A DNA stretch of 64,000 bases from Pedobacter caeni (GCF_900129215.1 NZ_FQUQ01000001.1:434001-498000); one strand, 5' to 3'; counted from the first letter of the stretch, positions 9,101 through 17,898 are shown. Notes: generated by a model from the letters alone, not told the origin. Numbers and translations are program-made.

Positions 9101-10769
9101 CGCTGATATGCAAAGTATTCTTGGAATGGCTGATAGTCAGGGGGCACCGCAACGCATGCTGCGCTGGCATTACAGAAGTCGCCATGAATCATTAATCAGC
9201 TTGTCCAATCAGGAGTTTTACGAAAATAAACTGGTGATTTTCCCTAGTCCGGGTTCAAAAACCAAAATGGGATTGGCTTTTCATCATCTGCCAGACGCGG
9301 TGTATGACCGTGGAAAAACCAGGAGCAATCCGATTGAAGCAGAAATTGTTGCAGAGGCGGTGATTCAGCATGCCTTACACCATCCAAAACAAAGTCTTGG
9401 CGTAGTAGCCTTCAGTACTTCCCAGATGCAGGCCATACAAAATACGCTCGAAATGAAACGCAGAAAGAATCCTGAAACGGAGAACTTTTTCAGGAGCCAT
9501 GCTGATGAGCCATTTTTTGTAAAGAATCTGGAGAATGTACAGGGAGATGAGCGGGATGTGATTTTCATCAGTATCGGCTATGGCAGAATTGAGGATGGAA
9601 AAGTACCCATGAGTTTTGGTCCGCTGAACAATGAAGGAGGAGAAAGACGATTGAATGTCTTGATCACAAGAGCAAAATACCGGTGTGAAGTTTTCGCTAA
9701 CATCACTTCCGATGATATCGTGACCACTGAAAGCACCAAATTTGGCATCAGGGCGTTAAAAAGCTTCCTGTATTTTGCGCAACATGGCAAGTTTGCGGTA
9801 GATCAGGATGTACCGGTACTTACGGAGCGTCCATTTGAGCAAATGATTGCAGACCGGTTAACAGCTGCAGGTTATACGGTTAGGAATAAAGTGGGGTCTG
9901 AAGGGTTTTATCTGGACCTGGCTGTAGTTGATCCGGAACACCCTGGCAGATATTTGCTGGGGATTGATTGTGATGGGGAGTCCTATGGTCAATCTAAATC
10001 TGCGCGCGACCGTGACCGCTTGCGTAAACAGGTATTACAGGGGATCGGATGGAAGATGTATCAGGTCTGGAGTACAGAATGGTACCGCAATCCTGAGCGG
10101 GAGTTTCAGCGCCTGCTGGATTTTTTGGAGAAAGTAAAAGCACAGATATCGCTTGATGATCAGGAAGAGATTCAGGTAGAACCGGTTGTAATGGAAAGAG
10201 AGGAGCCGGAGGTGGTTGACCTGAGTATTCCGGTCTACGAACAGGCCAAGCTGTCCATTGCCAAGAACATAGAAGAATTACATCTTTTGCCCTTTGATAA
10301 AATAGGAAATTGGATTGCAAAAGTGGTAGAAAAAGAGAGTCCGGTACATTTTGATGAAATGGCCAGAAGAATTGCGGATGCTGCGGGCCTTTCAAAGATT
10401 GGCTCAAGGGTACGTTATACGCTGGAAGCAGCTACTGCAGCGGCTGTAAGTTCGGGTTTGATCAACAGGAAGGAGGATTTTCTATGGCATCCGGAGATGA
10501 AAACTGCGATTATCCGTAACAGGGCAGGTTTAAACAGTACTTCTAAAAAGCTGACTTACATCGCTCCGGAAGAAATGAGTTCGGCAGTGGTGAAGGTGGT
10601 ACAGGAATCTGTTGCCATTCAGCCAGAGCTGGCAGCCCCCTTGATTGCAAGGTTATTTGGTTTTAGCAGGGTGACCGAGGAAATGAAAAATGAGCTGCTG
10701 CTGATGTTGGAGCAGAATGTAAAAGCAGGTAAGATCAGAAAAGACGGGGAGTTGCTGAAGGAGATTTAA
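6117..10769 (+). CDS. DUF4011-helicase-Vsr protein, probable phage-defence enzyme (Hhe type)
   Basis: The 1550-aa protein has four regions. The N-terminal DUF4011 domain (about 8-260) begins with SRKELLDLGMRNTLINYKVQ. A superfamily-1 helicase core carries Walker A GPPGTGKS (313-320), a DEAS box (Asp946), VGDTKQLPP and a C-terminal RLNVLITRAK motif. A Vsr/MTES_1575-like nuclease domain (about 1235-1345) keeps LDLAVVD (Asp1267), GIDCDG (Asp1284) and DRDRLRKQVL. The DUF3320-like end is about 1385-1550. This order matches the single-gene DUF4011-helicase-Vsr (hhe) antiviral system reported from large defence-gene screens. I chose the ATG at 6117 over an in-frame start at 6060 because homology with the broken copy at 4912 begins there. 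Antiviral function is inferred from architecture. Confidence 0.88.
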   Translation: MQESILPKLEASRKELLDLGMRNTLINYKVQKARGIHVVQEKSTSIFDIIVRQNKAMTFLSRPEKEDDDTVEMPALSEAEQEDAYNDTRLQTEDPEQKLQTKILNTYYFARTSIEEQGVNILYLSLGMLNWYEQGNTTEPHQAPLVLLPVTLERSSASERFRLRYTGGDIGANLSLQAKMMADFNITIPDLGEMEDFDIKAYMEDIAERVKHHAAWSIAQDAIELGFFSFGKFMIYHDLDSSKWPEDGKPDDHDILTSLFGGGFTEAQPTANAEHNLDKETKANELFHVVDADSSQVLAMLAVHEGRNLVIQGPPGTGKSQTITNLIANAVGHGKKVLFVAEKMAALEVVKRRLDSIHLGEACLELHSHKANKRELHTELKRVLDLGKPTLTHLENELVELDAYRGRLNGYCNSINQEIGKSGLSGQKVIGYLQQITDQYQDIKLANVPVADIESWDMLRMSKAEKRAEEIEARLKEIGVPASLLFYGAKLKLLLNHEQEAYQALIDTALKSTKSLVHTAKEVSASLLMPEAATSTETDGLIVVANVVAESPDLREIAVKDIAWTANYEDLRELLETGDRLTILKHSYDQVLLPEAWSQNVLQIRQNLLTHGKKWYKFLIGDYKRSVKELASFSLVPLPDDLATKIRYTDDILEANRLGATLAEHEALAIKVFGSRWQKLKTRWKELYEILQFLSKVHSGISNMAYPATVLEVLSKNENPARAAELAAKLSAASSDQHHSFDALLGKLNFDNDMVSEDRRLSALNFNAQLGLLQSWYDRFVELHHTVQWNNLVETTEQEGFGYLTTLAAEWEGAAAYLKVSLQKTWYEHLITQVMTERPPLRGFERTSHEESIEKFKKLDVLNLVYNRARVALTHFESLPKQEGGGQMSVLRTEFNRKARHMPIRKLMQEAGLAIQAIKPVFMMSPMSIASFLPPGDIEFDLVIFDEASQVRPVEALGAVLRGKQLVVVGDTKQLPPTSFFDKLNTETEDEDNVTADMQSILGMADSQGAPQRMLRWHYRSRHESLISLSNQEFYENKLVIFPSPGSKTKMGLAFHHLPDAVYDRGKTRSNPIEAEIVAEAVIQHALHHPKQSLGVVAFSTSQMQAIQNTLEMKRRKNPETENFFRSHADEPFFVKNLENVQGDERDVIFISIGYGRIEDGKVPMSFGPLNNEGGERRLNVLITRAKYRCEVFANITSDDIVTTESTKFGIRALKSFLYFAQHGKFAVDQDVPVLTERPFEQMIADRLTAAGYTVRNKVGSEGFYLDLAVVDPEHPGRYLLGIDCDGESYGQSKSARDRDRLRKQVLQGIGWKMYQVWSTEWYRNPEREFQRLLDFLEKVKAQISLDDQEEIQVEPVVMEREEPEVVDLSIPVYEQAKLSIAKNIEELHLLPFDKIGNWIAKVVEKESPVHFDEMARRIADAAGLSKIGSRVRYTLEAATAAAVSSGLINRKEDFLWHPEMKTAIIRNRAGLNSTSKKLTYIAPEEMSSAVVKVVQESVAIQPELAAPLIARLFGFSRVTEEMKNELLLMLEQNVKAGKIRKDGELLKEI

Positions 10770-10793
10770 AGTCCTTGAAAGAGTGGTTTTATA

Positions 10794-10825
10794 AAGAGCT
10801 GGTATATGATCATACACCAGCTCTT
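10794..10825. terminator. Bidirectional terminator between convergent genes
   Basis: The near-palindrome AAGAGCTGGT (10794-10803) and ACCAGCTCTT (10816-10825), with a partly paired centre, lies between the helicase stop and the convergent binding-protein gene. It can end transcription from both sides, although T-runs are short. Confidence 0.65.
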
Positions 10826-10838
10826 AAATGAGTTTTTA

Positions 10839-11867
10839 TCAAATCAGGGGAATCAGCTTTTTGCCTTTTTCGCCATACAACTTTAGAATAATTGGTTCTA
10901 TCGTGTTTCTGATCTTTATCTCCTGATTTGGATAAGCCCAATGGTGAATGCTGACCGCTGTATTCAGGGATTTTAAAGTATGTGGATTATAGAAGAACAT
11001 GGGCAGCAGATTGTAGATTTGTTTGTTCTTTATGGCCGATATTTCGGCCAGTTCTTTCTTCTTATAGAACTCATTCGGGCTGTCGTTCCACATAATGATC
11101 AAATCCGGATTCCAGTCCATTAGCGTCTCGGGGCTGATATTGGGTTGATCGAGGTCAAACTTACATACGTTTTCTACACCTGCTGCTTCCAGGCAAAAGT
11201 GCATCATGCTATTGCGGCCGGTAGTAGAAAATATGCGGCCATAAGCCCAGGAGAAATAAGCTTTTTTTCTGGACGATAGGGTGTCAGCCGTTTTTTTCAT
11301 GATGGCATACTCATCTTTGACGTAGGAAATCAGCTCAGTAGCTCTTTCCTGAGTTCCCGTAAGCATTGCCAGGTCATGGACGGTTTTAAATACTTCAGCA
11401 TATTGTTCGACCTTGGTGGTATAAACGGGGATTCCAAGCGATCGCAATGCCTGTCCAAGTTCTTCGTGAGCAGACTGGACAATCACCAGGTCAGGATTAA
11501 GCATGGTGATGCCCTCTATGTTTGCGGTGCCGTTGCTACCTGGGGTCGACAGTTGCTTTTGCAGAATTCTGTCATCCAGTTTGGAGTAATAGGGATATAG
11601 TTCATTGCTGGTATAAATATCGTTGAAAATACCGGTGATGCGCTTTTCCGCATGCAGCATATAAAGTGCATCCAGTGCCGGTTCATAAAGACATACGATT
11701 CTCTGCGCAGGCTTGTCGAGCTCTACGGTGTAGCCCGAAGCATCTTTTACAACTATTGCTTTCTCTTTTTGAGGTTTTTCGTTTGCAGGATTTTCTTTTG
11801 CAGGATTTGTACAGCTGAGGAAGATCATCGTCTGGATGACGATGAGGGTTGTGATAACTCTGTTCAT
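10839..11867 (-). CDS. Periplasmic iron-siderophore/cobalamin-type binding lipoprotein
   Basis: The 342-aa lipoprotein (signal ending LSC, Cys19) belongs to the FecB/BtuF (TroA-like) superfamily of metal-chelate binding proteins. KPAQRIVCLYEPALDALY begins the N-terminal lobe, NPDLVIVQSAHEELGQALRSL gives the central helix region (about 130-160) and NPDLIIMWND opens the C-terminal lobe. It begins 11 nt after the TonB-dependent receptor and is clearly cotranscribed with it. In this arrangement it would accept the chelate released into the periplasm. No permease or ATPase gene is nearby, so an inner-membrane ABC partner must be encoded elsewhere. Confidence 0.85.
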   Translation of the reverse strand: MNRVITTLIVIQTMIFLSCTNPAKENPANEKPQKEKAIVVKDASGYTVELDKPAQRIVCLYEPALDALYMLHAEKRITGIFNDIYTSNELYPYYSKLDDRILQKQLSTPGSNGTANIEGITMLNPDLVIVQSAHEELGQALRSLGIPVYTTKVEQYAEVFKTVHDLAMLTGTQERATELISYVKDEYAIMKKTADTLSSRKKAYFSWAYGRIFSTTGRNSMMHFCLEAAGVENVCKFDLDQPNISPETLMDWNPDLIIMWNDSPNEFYKKKELAEISAIKNKQIYNLLPMFFYNPHTLKSLNTAVSIHHWAYPNQEIKIRNTIEPIILKLYGEKGKKLIPLI

Positions 11868-11878
11868 TTGAAAAGGAT

Positions 11879-14044
11879 TTAAAGATTAATGCGTAAGGAA
11901 AGTCTGGCATTGACAGGAGCTTGTTGTACCCAATAGTACATATCTCCACCTTTATTTCTCCAGGCTGTTGAATACATTTTAGTATTCAGGACATTGTTGA
12001 CCAGGAGATTGATGTTGTATTTTTCATTACTCCAGCCTATTCCACTGTCCAGTCTGAAGAGGTCTTTCAGGTTGTCGGGACTGGTGGCAGTAAAGCGCTC
12101 AGTTCGTCCGCTTAATAACTGATAACCGACCGATGCGGTAAAACCCTTTATTTTTTCAAAAGGTAATAAGTAGTTGATCCAGGTGTTTTGAATGTGTTTT
12201 ACCCGGTTCGGTGTAGCCTTACCGATGTTTGCAGGCTGCAGGTCATCTTCGGTAATTCTGGAATCAGTGTAGGCATAATTAAGGATGACATTTAATCCTT
12301 TTGCGATCCTGCCTTTCAGGTCGAACTCCACACCTTTAGACTGGCTTTTTCCGGTTTGATAGAGCAGATTTGATATGGGGTCTGGGGTAACCAATCTATT
12401 TCGGTCGATGGTGTAGAGCGATAAGGTCGTGTTCCAGTCGCCATCTGCCCAGTCTTTCTTAACCCCAACTTCATAGTTTGTTCCTTTTAGCGGTTTGAGC
12501 GCCTTTTTTTCTATGGACATCCCTGCTTGAGGAAGATAAGTCTGGTCGTACAGGAAATATATAGATGAGCTTTTGCTAAGCGCATAACTCAGGCCAAGGC
12601 GAGGGGTGACTGCCCAATCCCTGGATTGACTTTCCTGGCCATAATCATCTGTTTTTCCATCAGAGGAAGTCAGACGCAGACCAAGCGAAATTCTTAGTTT
12701 TTCGTCTAATAAAGCCAATTCATCCATCGCATAGACAGAGGCATAATTGAGTCTTCTATGGATTTTATTGATCACAGCAGAAGAGCTGTTTTCAGATTCA
12801 AAATTCCCACCGGTTCCATTGTTTAGAATAACATCTGCGTAAACCGGATTGGAGATGCTGAGTGGGTATATTGCACTTGCAGTTCCCCAGGTATCCCAGC
12901 TTCTGGACGACTTGTTATTGACATCCATACCCGCAATAAATTTGTGACTGATACTTCCTGTTTTGAATGCACCATTAAGGTAGGCCTGAGTAGAAAAAAT
13001 GGTGTATTTGTTGGAGTCGTAAACCAGGTTCCGGTCCAACATGTCTTTATTCGTAGGATTAGCCCCATATACCCAGAACAATGTGCCATCGTAACTGCTA
13101 TTTACATAGGAGACTTTAGCAGTTAGCTGCCAGTCTTTCTTAAATTTGTTTTGATAGGTAAGGAAGGTATTGTGATCTTTCCCAACGAAAGGCCTGATGC
13201 TGGGGTCGGTGATGCTAAAATCTCCGGGAAGCGTCCCGTAGCCATATGGAGAGGACTGCGCCTCACTTAACATCAGGTAATTGAGGTGCTGATAAATATA
13301 TTCTCCTGTTAAAGAGGAATTGCTGTTGAAGTTATACTTTAAGGAAGGGGCCAGTAAAATTCTGCTGTTACGATCGTGCTTTAAAAATCCTTTGGCACCC
13401 ATACCCATCACATTAACCCGGTACTGGAGTTTATTTTGCTGGTCTAATTTGCCATCCAGGTCCAGTGCTGCGCGAAGCATATTAAAACTACCCAACAAGA
13501 TGTCTGCACTTTTTTTGGTTTGTCCGGTAGGCTTCTTGGTGACAATATTATAGGAACCGGATGGGTCGCTCATGGCGTGCATGAAATTCCCCGGGCCTTT
13601 AAGAAATTCAATACTTTCAATAATGGCGATGTCGTCTGACAATGGCCCTTTACCAAGTGGACGCATGTCTATACCGTTTCGCTGTGCACTGATATAACCT
13701 CCACGGGAGTAAATATCCGGTGATATTCCATTGTGAAGCTCTTCCCGCAGTGTTCCGCTCACATTTCGGGTAACACTCTCGTTGATGTTGTAAACAGCCT
13801 GATCTCTGAGGATCTCTGAATTAAGGATCTGAATATTCTGAGGGATATTTAAGAGGGGGGTAGTCAGTCGCAACATATCAGATAATTGAGCGGACTTATA
13901 TTTTTTGTAATATTTAGAGAAGATGGAGATCTCTTCTAAACGGTAGTTTTTTAAACTGTCCTGCCTGGCCTGCTGAGCATTGGCTGAAAGAGAAAAGCTA
14001 AAGACAACGGCGGCCAGAATAATACTGTTCTTGTGTTTCATCAT
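11879..14044 (-). CDS. TonB-dependent siderophore receptor
   Basis: The 721-aa outer-membrane receptor has a signal peptide (ending SLSANAQ, about residue 24), a plug domain (about 50-190) and a 22-strand barrel. Plug features include the TonB-box-like start EEISIFSKY, PQNIQILN and IESIEFLKGPGNFMH, typical of the FhuA/FepA-like siderophore family. The terminal strand ends NARLSLRINL with the expected hydrophobic residue. No carboxypeptidase-like or STN extension precedes the plug, so it is a non-signalling transducer. It is the first gene of a two-gene operon with the binding lipoprotein. The 256 nt upstream separate it from the divergent gene at 14301. Confidence 0.9.
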   Translation of the reverse strand: MMKHKNSIILAAVVFSFSLSANAQQARQDSLKNYRLEEISIFSKYYKKYKSAQLSDMLRLTTPLLNIPQNIQILNSEILRDQAVYNINESVTRNVSGTLREELHNGISPDIYSRGGYISAQRNGIDMRPLGKGPLSDDIAIIESIEFLKGPGNFMHAMSDPSGSYNIVTKKPTGQTKKSADILLGSFNMLRAALDLDGKLDQQNKLQYRVNVMGMGAKGFLKHDRNSRILLAPSLKYNFNSNSSLTGEYIYQHLNYLMLSEAQSSPYGYGTLPGDFSITDPSIRPFVGKDHNTFLTYQNKFKKDWQLTAKVSYVNSSYDGTLFWVYGANPTNKDMLDRNLVYDSNKYTIFSTQAYLNGAFKTGSISHKFIAGMDVNNKSSRSWDTWGTASAIYPLSISNPVYADVILNNGTGGNFESENSSSAVINKIHRRLNYASVYAMDELALLDEKLRISLGLRLTSSDGKTDDYGQESQSRDWAVTPRLGLSYALSKSSSIYFLYDQTYLPQAGMSIEKKALKPLKGTNYEVGVKKDWADGDWNTTLSLYTIDRNRLVTPDPISNLLYQTGKSQSKGVEFDLKGRIAKGLNVILNYAYTDSRITEDDLQPANIGKATPNRVKHIQNTWINYLLPFEKIKGFTASVGYQLLSGRTERFTATSPDNLKDLFRLDSGIGWSNEKYNINLLVNNVLNTKMYSTAWRNKGGDMYYWVQQAPVNARLSLRINL

Positions 14045-14300
14045 GTGTGAAGTACCTTTTTTGTTTCTTACAAAGAAAAAAGAAAGAGATTAGGCTATGA
14101 TAAGAACTATATTAATGCAGGATGAGAAACTGAGCAGGCTGGTGGTTTGTTTTAAGGTTACAGAATTGAAATATTGAAAATGATCTGTAAATTTGATCAG
14201 TAGTAAAGGATCACTTTATTTGAATCGGTATGGAAACGCATATTGTACATCCTGATAGGTAAACCGGACCCTGTATCAGTCAGATATTTTAAATTTTAAC

Positions 14301-14792
14301 ATGCCAGCTATTAGTAATACATATAACTCACAATTTGGTGAATTCAGTTTGGGAGAAGGGCCGGAAAACGATTTTTTCTGGACAGGGAGCATTGATGCTA
14401 CAGGTGGCCTGTTTTCTGGAAATATTCCGATCTGTATTTTTACAAAAAAAAGCCTCATTCCGCCTGTTACCATTGAGCTTATGGAATTGATCGCTTCGGA
14501 CATTAATCAATACCTGGAAAAGTCTGTTGTGTTTATCAAACAAACTTTGACAGCGCAACGGGACAGGTATAAAATAAAGGAAACTGAAGACGATCTTCTG
14601 TCTCTTGACATCGGACACTTTCCTGTTGACCATCCAGAGTTGATTTTTTGGGAGGATTCCAATGAATGGATGATGCGGTTTGCAGAAGGTAAGTTTGAAA
14701 TTTGTGACCCTCTTGGAATTTCTGTTACCTATAAGTTGACAGATCCGATCAGTGTAGACAATTTGGAAGATAGTGAATATATCGATCCCTGA
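14301..14792 (+). CDS. Small cytoplasmic protein, immunity-like (DUF2262-like by eye)
   Basis: The 163-aa acidic protein has no signal peptide or membrane segment. The start, containing FGEFSLGEG, DFFWTGSID and a stretch of beta strands, resembles DUF2262/immunity-type proteins, but this is only an impression. The C-terminal third is acidic and ends SEYIDP. It converges with the SUKH gene, with 12 nt between the stops. Proteins of this size beside SUKH genes are often immunity proteins for polymorphic toxins; no toxin gene is visible. Confidence 0.45.
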   Translation: MPAISNTYNSQFGEFSLGEGPENDFFWTGSIDATGGLFSGNIPICIFTKKSLIPPVTIELMELIASDINQYLEKSVVFIKQTLTAQRDRYKIKETEDDLLSLDIGHFPVDHPELIFWEDSNEWMMRFAEGKFEICDPLGISVTYKLTDPISVDNLEDSEYIDP

Positions 14793-14804
14793 TTTTTTGA
14801 TGAT

Positions 14805-15590
14805 TTATCTGTAATCGTTAAAACGGCCCGATGTCCAGCCTGCACCCCTCTGTTTTAGCAGATCCAAAAAAGGAGCGGGAACCGAGCTGATCTCCCTGTT
14901 TTCTTTCAAATGAAAATATAGCGAATAGCTGTCTTCTTCTTCAAATATATTTCTGGAAAAAAATGCAATGATGTTTTCATCTTCAAATATTTCCAGATCC
15001 CCGGATTTATAGTGATTTGCCAGGTTTAACTTTAGTATAGTTCTCAGTTGATCAATATCTTCGGCAGGCATAGCGAAAGTACTGCAGTTACTGAGATAGG
15101 AGAGGAGATGATCGGTCACAAATGAGGAGACCGAAGAAGAAGCCAAACCAAAAAAATCGAACTTTTCGTTCGTGTCATCATCATAATCGAGCAGATAACA
15201 ATATACAGCCGGATCGTCTTCAAGGAGATCTTCCTTTTTTATGGCCCAGTACATATCTTGTTCAGCCTGTACCATTAGGGTAATGGCGTTGTGCCCCTTA
15301 AAATCTGAAATGATAAAACCATCTCTGAAAATATTTGCAAACCAGTTATCTTTTTGTCCGTTAGGATAAGTATACACGACTTCTTTCAGTTGTTTTGATA
15401 AAAGAAAATATGCTTTGATCGCAGCGGGTAGCTTTAAATTCAACCTCTTTTCAAGCTCAGAAAATGCTTCCAAATCATCTGTTTTGGGAATTTCAAAGTC
15501 ATACCAGTCTTCAATCAGGGTCCTGATGAGTCCCCATTTGTCAGCTACAGTTGGCTGATCTGTTTTAAATAGAGGTTTGTAATCTTTCAA
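14805..15590 (-). CDS. SMI1/KNR4 (SUKH) family protein
   Basis: The 261-aa cytoplasmic protein carries the SUKH signature in its first half: SELEKRLNLKLPAAIKAYFLL (about 45-65), then a PNGQKDNWFANIF segment and later ISDFKGHN and DPAVYCYL. SUKH proteins are known mainly as immunity proteins that bind and neutralise nuclease or deaminase toxins. The protein is longer than a minimal SUKH domain (about 130 aa), with an extra C-terminal region from about 180. It is 30 nt downstream of the gene at 15621-15980, probably in one operon. Confidence 0.75.
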   Translation of the reverse strand: MKDYKPLFKTDQPTVADKWGLIRTLIEDWYDFEIPKTDDLEAFSELEKRLNLKLPAAIKAYFLLSKQLKEVVYTYPNGQKDNWFANIFRDGFIISDFKGHNAITLMVQAEQDMYWAIKKEDLLEDDPAVYCYLLDYDDDTNEKFDFFGLASSSVSSFVTDHLLSYLSNCSTFAMPAEDIDQLRTILKLNLANHYKSGDLEIFEDENIIAFFSRNIFEEEDSYSLYFHLKENREISSVPAPFLDLLKQRGAGWTSGRFNDYR

Positions 15591-15620
15591 TGTCTTTACT
15601 TTTGATTGTCTTTTGTGTGG

Positions 15621-15980
15621 TTATAGCTCTTCCCATCCGCCATTTTGAGGATCGTACTTTTCAAAAGTACCACTATCTGTCAGCTCAGAGGCGGTCATTC
15701 CGGCTTCGAATATGCTATCTGTATCAAAACCTGCATTAAAATACAATCCTCTGTCTGTTAATAATGCCGTAATCGTAAATTCCTCATGCGCAAAACTTTG
15801 TCCATCGGCCCTGCTTTCGTTTTGAACGTATCCATAGCTCTCCAGGCATTCCCTTAGGTACTTAATCTCTTCCGATGTGAAAGGTACAAGGTTTTTTTCA
15901 TCATCAAAAAAGTTTTCATTATCTGAGCTTTGTTCCTTGGTTTTTGTTTCGCTTTTGAAAAGTTGTACGTCGTAACTCAT
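15621..15980 (-). CDS. Small acidic protein, unknown, paired with a SUKH gene
   Basis: The 119-aa protein is strongly acidic and has no signal peptide. It has a charged N-terminal third rich in Glu/Asp/Asn and a beta-rich second half (EEFTITALLTDRGLYFNAGF). It ends QNGGWEEL. I do not recognise a family. The gene is the first of a two-gene unit with the SUKH gene, and its size and acidity fit an immunity protein or a small accessory factor. No toxin is encoded within the window. Confidence 0.55.
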   Translation of the reverse strand: MSYDVQLFKSETKTKEQSSDNENFFDDEKNLVPFTSEEIKYLRECLESYGYVQNESRADGQSFAHEEFTITALLTDRGLYFNAGFDTDSIFEAGMTASELTDSGTFEKYDPQNGGWEEL

Positions 15981-16142
15981 AAGGTCTTTTTAACGCTTAC
16001 ATCAAATATAATTCCAATTATTTCATCTGGTTGCATGCAGGATAAAGGAAGTAGATTGGTATTCGGATAAAAAGACAGACAATTTTGAGTTGTAATAAAT
16101 AGGCTGGCGTAAATTTAAATCAGAATTAACACTATATTTAGT

Positions 16143-16170
16143 TTTGGCTAATATATAGCCAGTAGTTTTG
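16143..16170 (+). promoter_or_regulatory. Possible Bacteroidota-type promoter for the ECF sigma gene
   Basis: TTTG (16143-16146) and TAGTTTTG (16163-16170) match the -33 TTTG and -7 TAnnTTTG elements used by the Bacteroidota housekeeping sigma factor. Spacing is 16 nt, slightly short. The -7 element ends 7 nt before the ATG, which would make a nearly leaderless transcript, so the assignment is uncertain. Confidence 0.35.
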
Positions 16171-16177
16171 TGCAGCA

Positions 16178-16726
16178 ATGTTGAACTATATCCAAAGTAT
16201 AAAAGAGGGTGATCATGTATCTTTTGAAATAGTCTTTACGCTATGTCATAAAAAGGTTTATGCCTATTTTTTTAAGAAGACGGCCTCCGAAGATATGGCG
16301 CAGGAACTCACTCAGCTTGCTTTCATCAAATTATGGAATTTTAAGCATACGCTTTCTGAAGAACATGAGCTTGATGTACAATTGTTCCGCATCGCAAAAA
16401 CCACCTTACTGGATTACTTTAAAAAGCTGAGTAACGACGAGCGGAACCTTAAACTCTATTACAACAGGCTTTCTGAAGAAAGCGTTGATCAGAATCAGAA
16501 GTTTGAAACCAATCAGCAATTAGAGGTGGCCTTAAGTGTGCTTCCCCCGACACGCAAAAAAGTCTTCATTTTAAGTCGCCTGCAGGGGTACTCTTATAAG
16601 GAAATCTCCGAACAGCTTTCGATCTCGCCCAGGACGGTTGAAAAGCACATCTCACTTGCGATCAAACAGCTTGATGGCTACGCATATCTGCCATTGTTTA
16701 TCCTTATGGCTAAGTTTCTCCCTTAA
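16178..16726 (+). CDS. ECF-type RNA polymerase sigma-70 factor
   Basis: The 182-aa protein has sigma region 2 (about 20-90, with ELTQLAFIKLWNF) and region 4 (about 115-168, with LPPTRKKVFILSRLQGYSYKE and SPRTVEKHIS), as in the Bacteroidota expansion family of ECF factors. The hydrophobic C-terminal tail (LPLFILMAKFLP) is common in this group. It precedes a FecR anti-sigma gene by 57 nt and a SusC/SusD pair, so it is likely held by FecR and released on an outer-membrane signal to transcribe the uptake genes. Confidence 0.93.
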   Translation: MLNYIQSIKEGDHVSFEIVFTLCHKKVYAYFFKKTASEDMAQELTQLAFIKLWNFKHTLSEEHELDVQLFRIAKTTLLDYFKKLSNDERNLKLYYNRLSEESVDQNQKFETNQQLEVALSVLPPTRKKVFILSRLQGYSYKEISEQLSISPRTVEKHISLAIKQLDGYAYLPLFILMAKFLP

Positions 16727-16783
16727 TAAAAAAATATTTTTTATCCGTTACGGGTTTGTCCCCAATTCAATCGTATTAGTAGT

Positions 16784-17809
16784 ATGAGTGTATCTGATGA
16801 GTTGTTAGATAAATATTTTAAAGGACAATGCAGCCCCGAAGAAAGACTGCAGGTGGCCGCTTATTTAAATGAAACTGACGACTTGCCAAGCCATCTATTA
16901 AGTAAGGAGGAATGGGATCAAACCAGTGATGCCGCAATAGATGAGGTAAAAACTGAGGAGATGTTTAATGTGGTCAAAAAGCAGACCATAGCCAAAGTCT
17001 ATCGGTTAAAATGGATTAAAATCACTTCAGCAGCAGCAGTAGTTCTGGCGGTACTTTTGATTGGCCTCTTTAACTGGCCCAACAATAAGTCAAATCCGGA
17101 TCTGGCCAAAAGTGCAGTTTCATCTGTTGAAACCGCAAACCAGATCAGCTGGAAATCAATTGTAAACTACACAGAAAACAATCAGTTATTTACCCTGCCC
17201 GACAATTCTACTGTTAACATATTTCCGGGAGCGGAACTGAGGTATGCCATCCCATTCGTGAAAAACAAGAGAGAAGTGTATTTAAGTGGAAAAAGCTTTT
17301 TCAATATTGCAAAAGACAGCAAACATCCTTTTGTGGTCTATGCTAAGGGAATTTCTACCACGGCCCTGGGTACCTCTTTTACCATTACAGCCCTAAGCAA
17401 AAGCAGGATGATTAAAGTACAGCTGCATACCGGTAAGGTTTTGGTGAAAAGCACAGATTCCCTAAGTCAGATTTCCAGATTTACTGAGGTGCTCCTTCCG
17501 GGAAAAGAACTGGTATACAACAGCCTTGCGAATAAAGTGAGCGTTTCTGATTCCAAAGCTTTAAGCTTAAGAAAGGAAAGTGCCATCAAAGAACTGAACT
17601 TTACACAGGCACCTTTGGTTGATGTTTTCGAAAAACTGGAAAAACATTATCATGTGAAGATCGCTTATGACCATGCTGATTTATCCGGCATGTCCTTTAC
17701 AGGAAGCTTAAAACTGACACAACCCATAACTGCTATTTTAGGGGAAATTGCCGAATTAAACAAACTAAATCAAATTAAAACAACCGAAGGTTACCTGATT
17801 AGAAAGTAA
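16784..17809 (+). CDS. FecR-family anti-sigma factor
   Basis: The 341-aa protein has a cytoplasmic N-terminal sigma-binding region (1-80), one membrane helix (about 86-103, AAVVLAVLLIGLF), a periplasmic FecR domain (about 135-245, with AELRYAIPF and EVYLSGKSFF) and a C-terminal DUF4974 domain (about 268-341, with LNFTQAPLVDVFEKLEKHY). It pairs with the ECF factor immediately upstream. The DUF4974 domain resembles the STN fold and is the part expected to sense the receptor. Confidence 0.93.
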   Translation: MSVSDELLDKYFKGQCSPEERLQVAAYLNETDDLPSHLLSKEEWDQTSDAAIDEVKTEEMFNVVKKQTIAKVYRLKWIKITSAAAVVLAVLLIGLFNWPNNKSNPDLAKSAVSSVETANQISWKSIVNYTENNQLFTLPDNSTVNIFPGAELRYAIPFVKNKREVYLSGKSFFNIAKDSKHPFVVYAKGISTTALGTSFTITALSKSRMIKVQLHTGKVLVKSTDSLSQISRFTEVLLPGKELVYNSLANKVSVSDSKALSLRKESAIKELNFTQAPLVDVFEKLEKHYHVKIAYDHADLSGMSFTGSLKLTQPITAILGEIAELNKLNQIKTTEGYLIRK

Positions 17810-17898
17810 ATCCAAAACCATAATAGAATAAAAATTAACCCACATGAAATGGTGGGAAGGGATCTTTTTTGCCAAAAAACAACCAAACAAAAACAGAA

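Noticed and set aside
8751..9185. A 144-codon frame on the strand opposite to the helicase gene
   Set aside because: It is an antisense reading of a strongly conserved helicase core and has no recognisable motif or neighbour.
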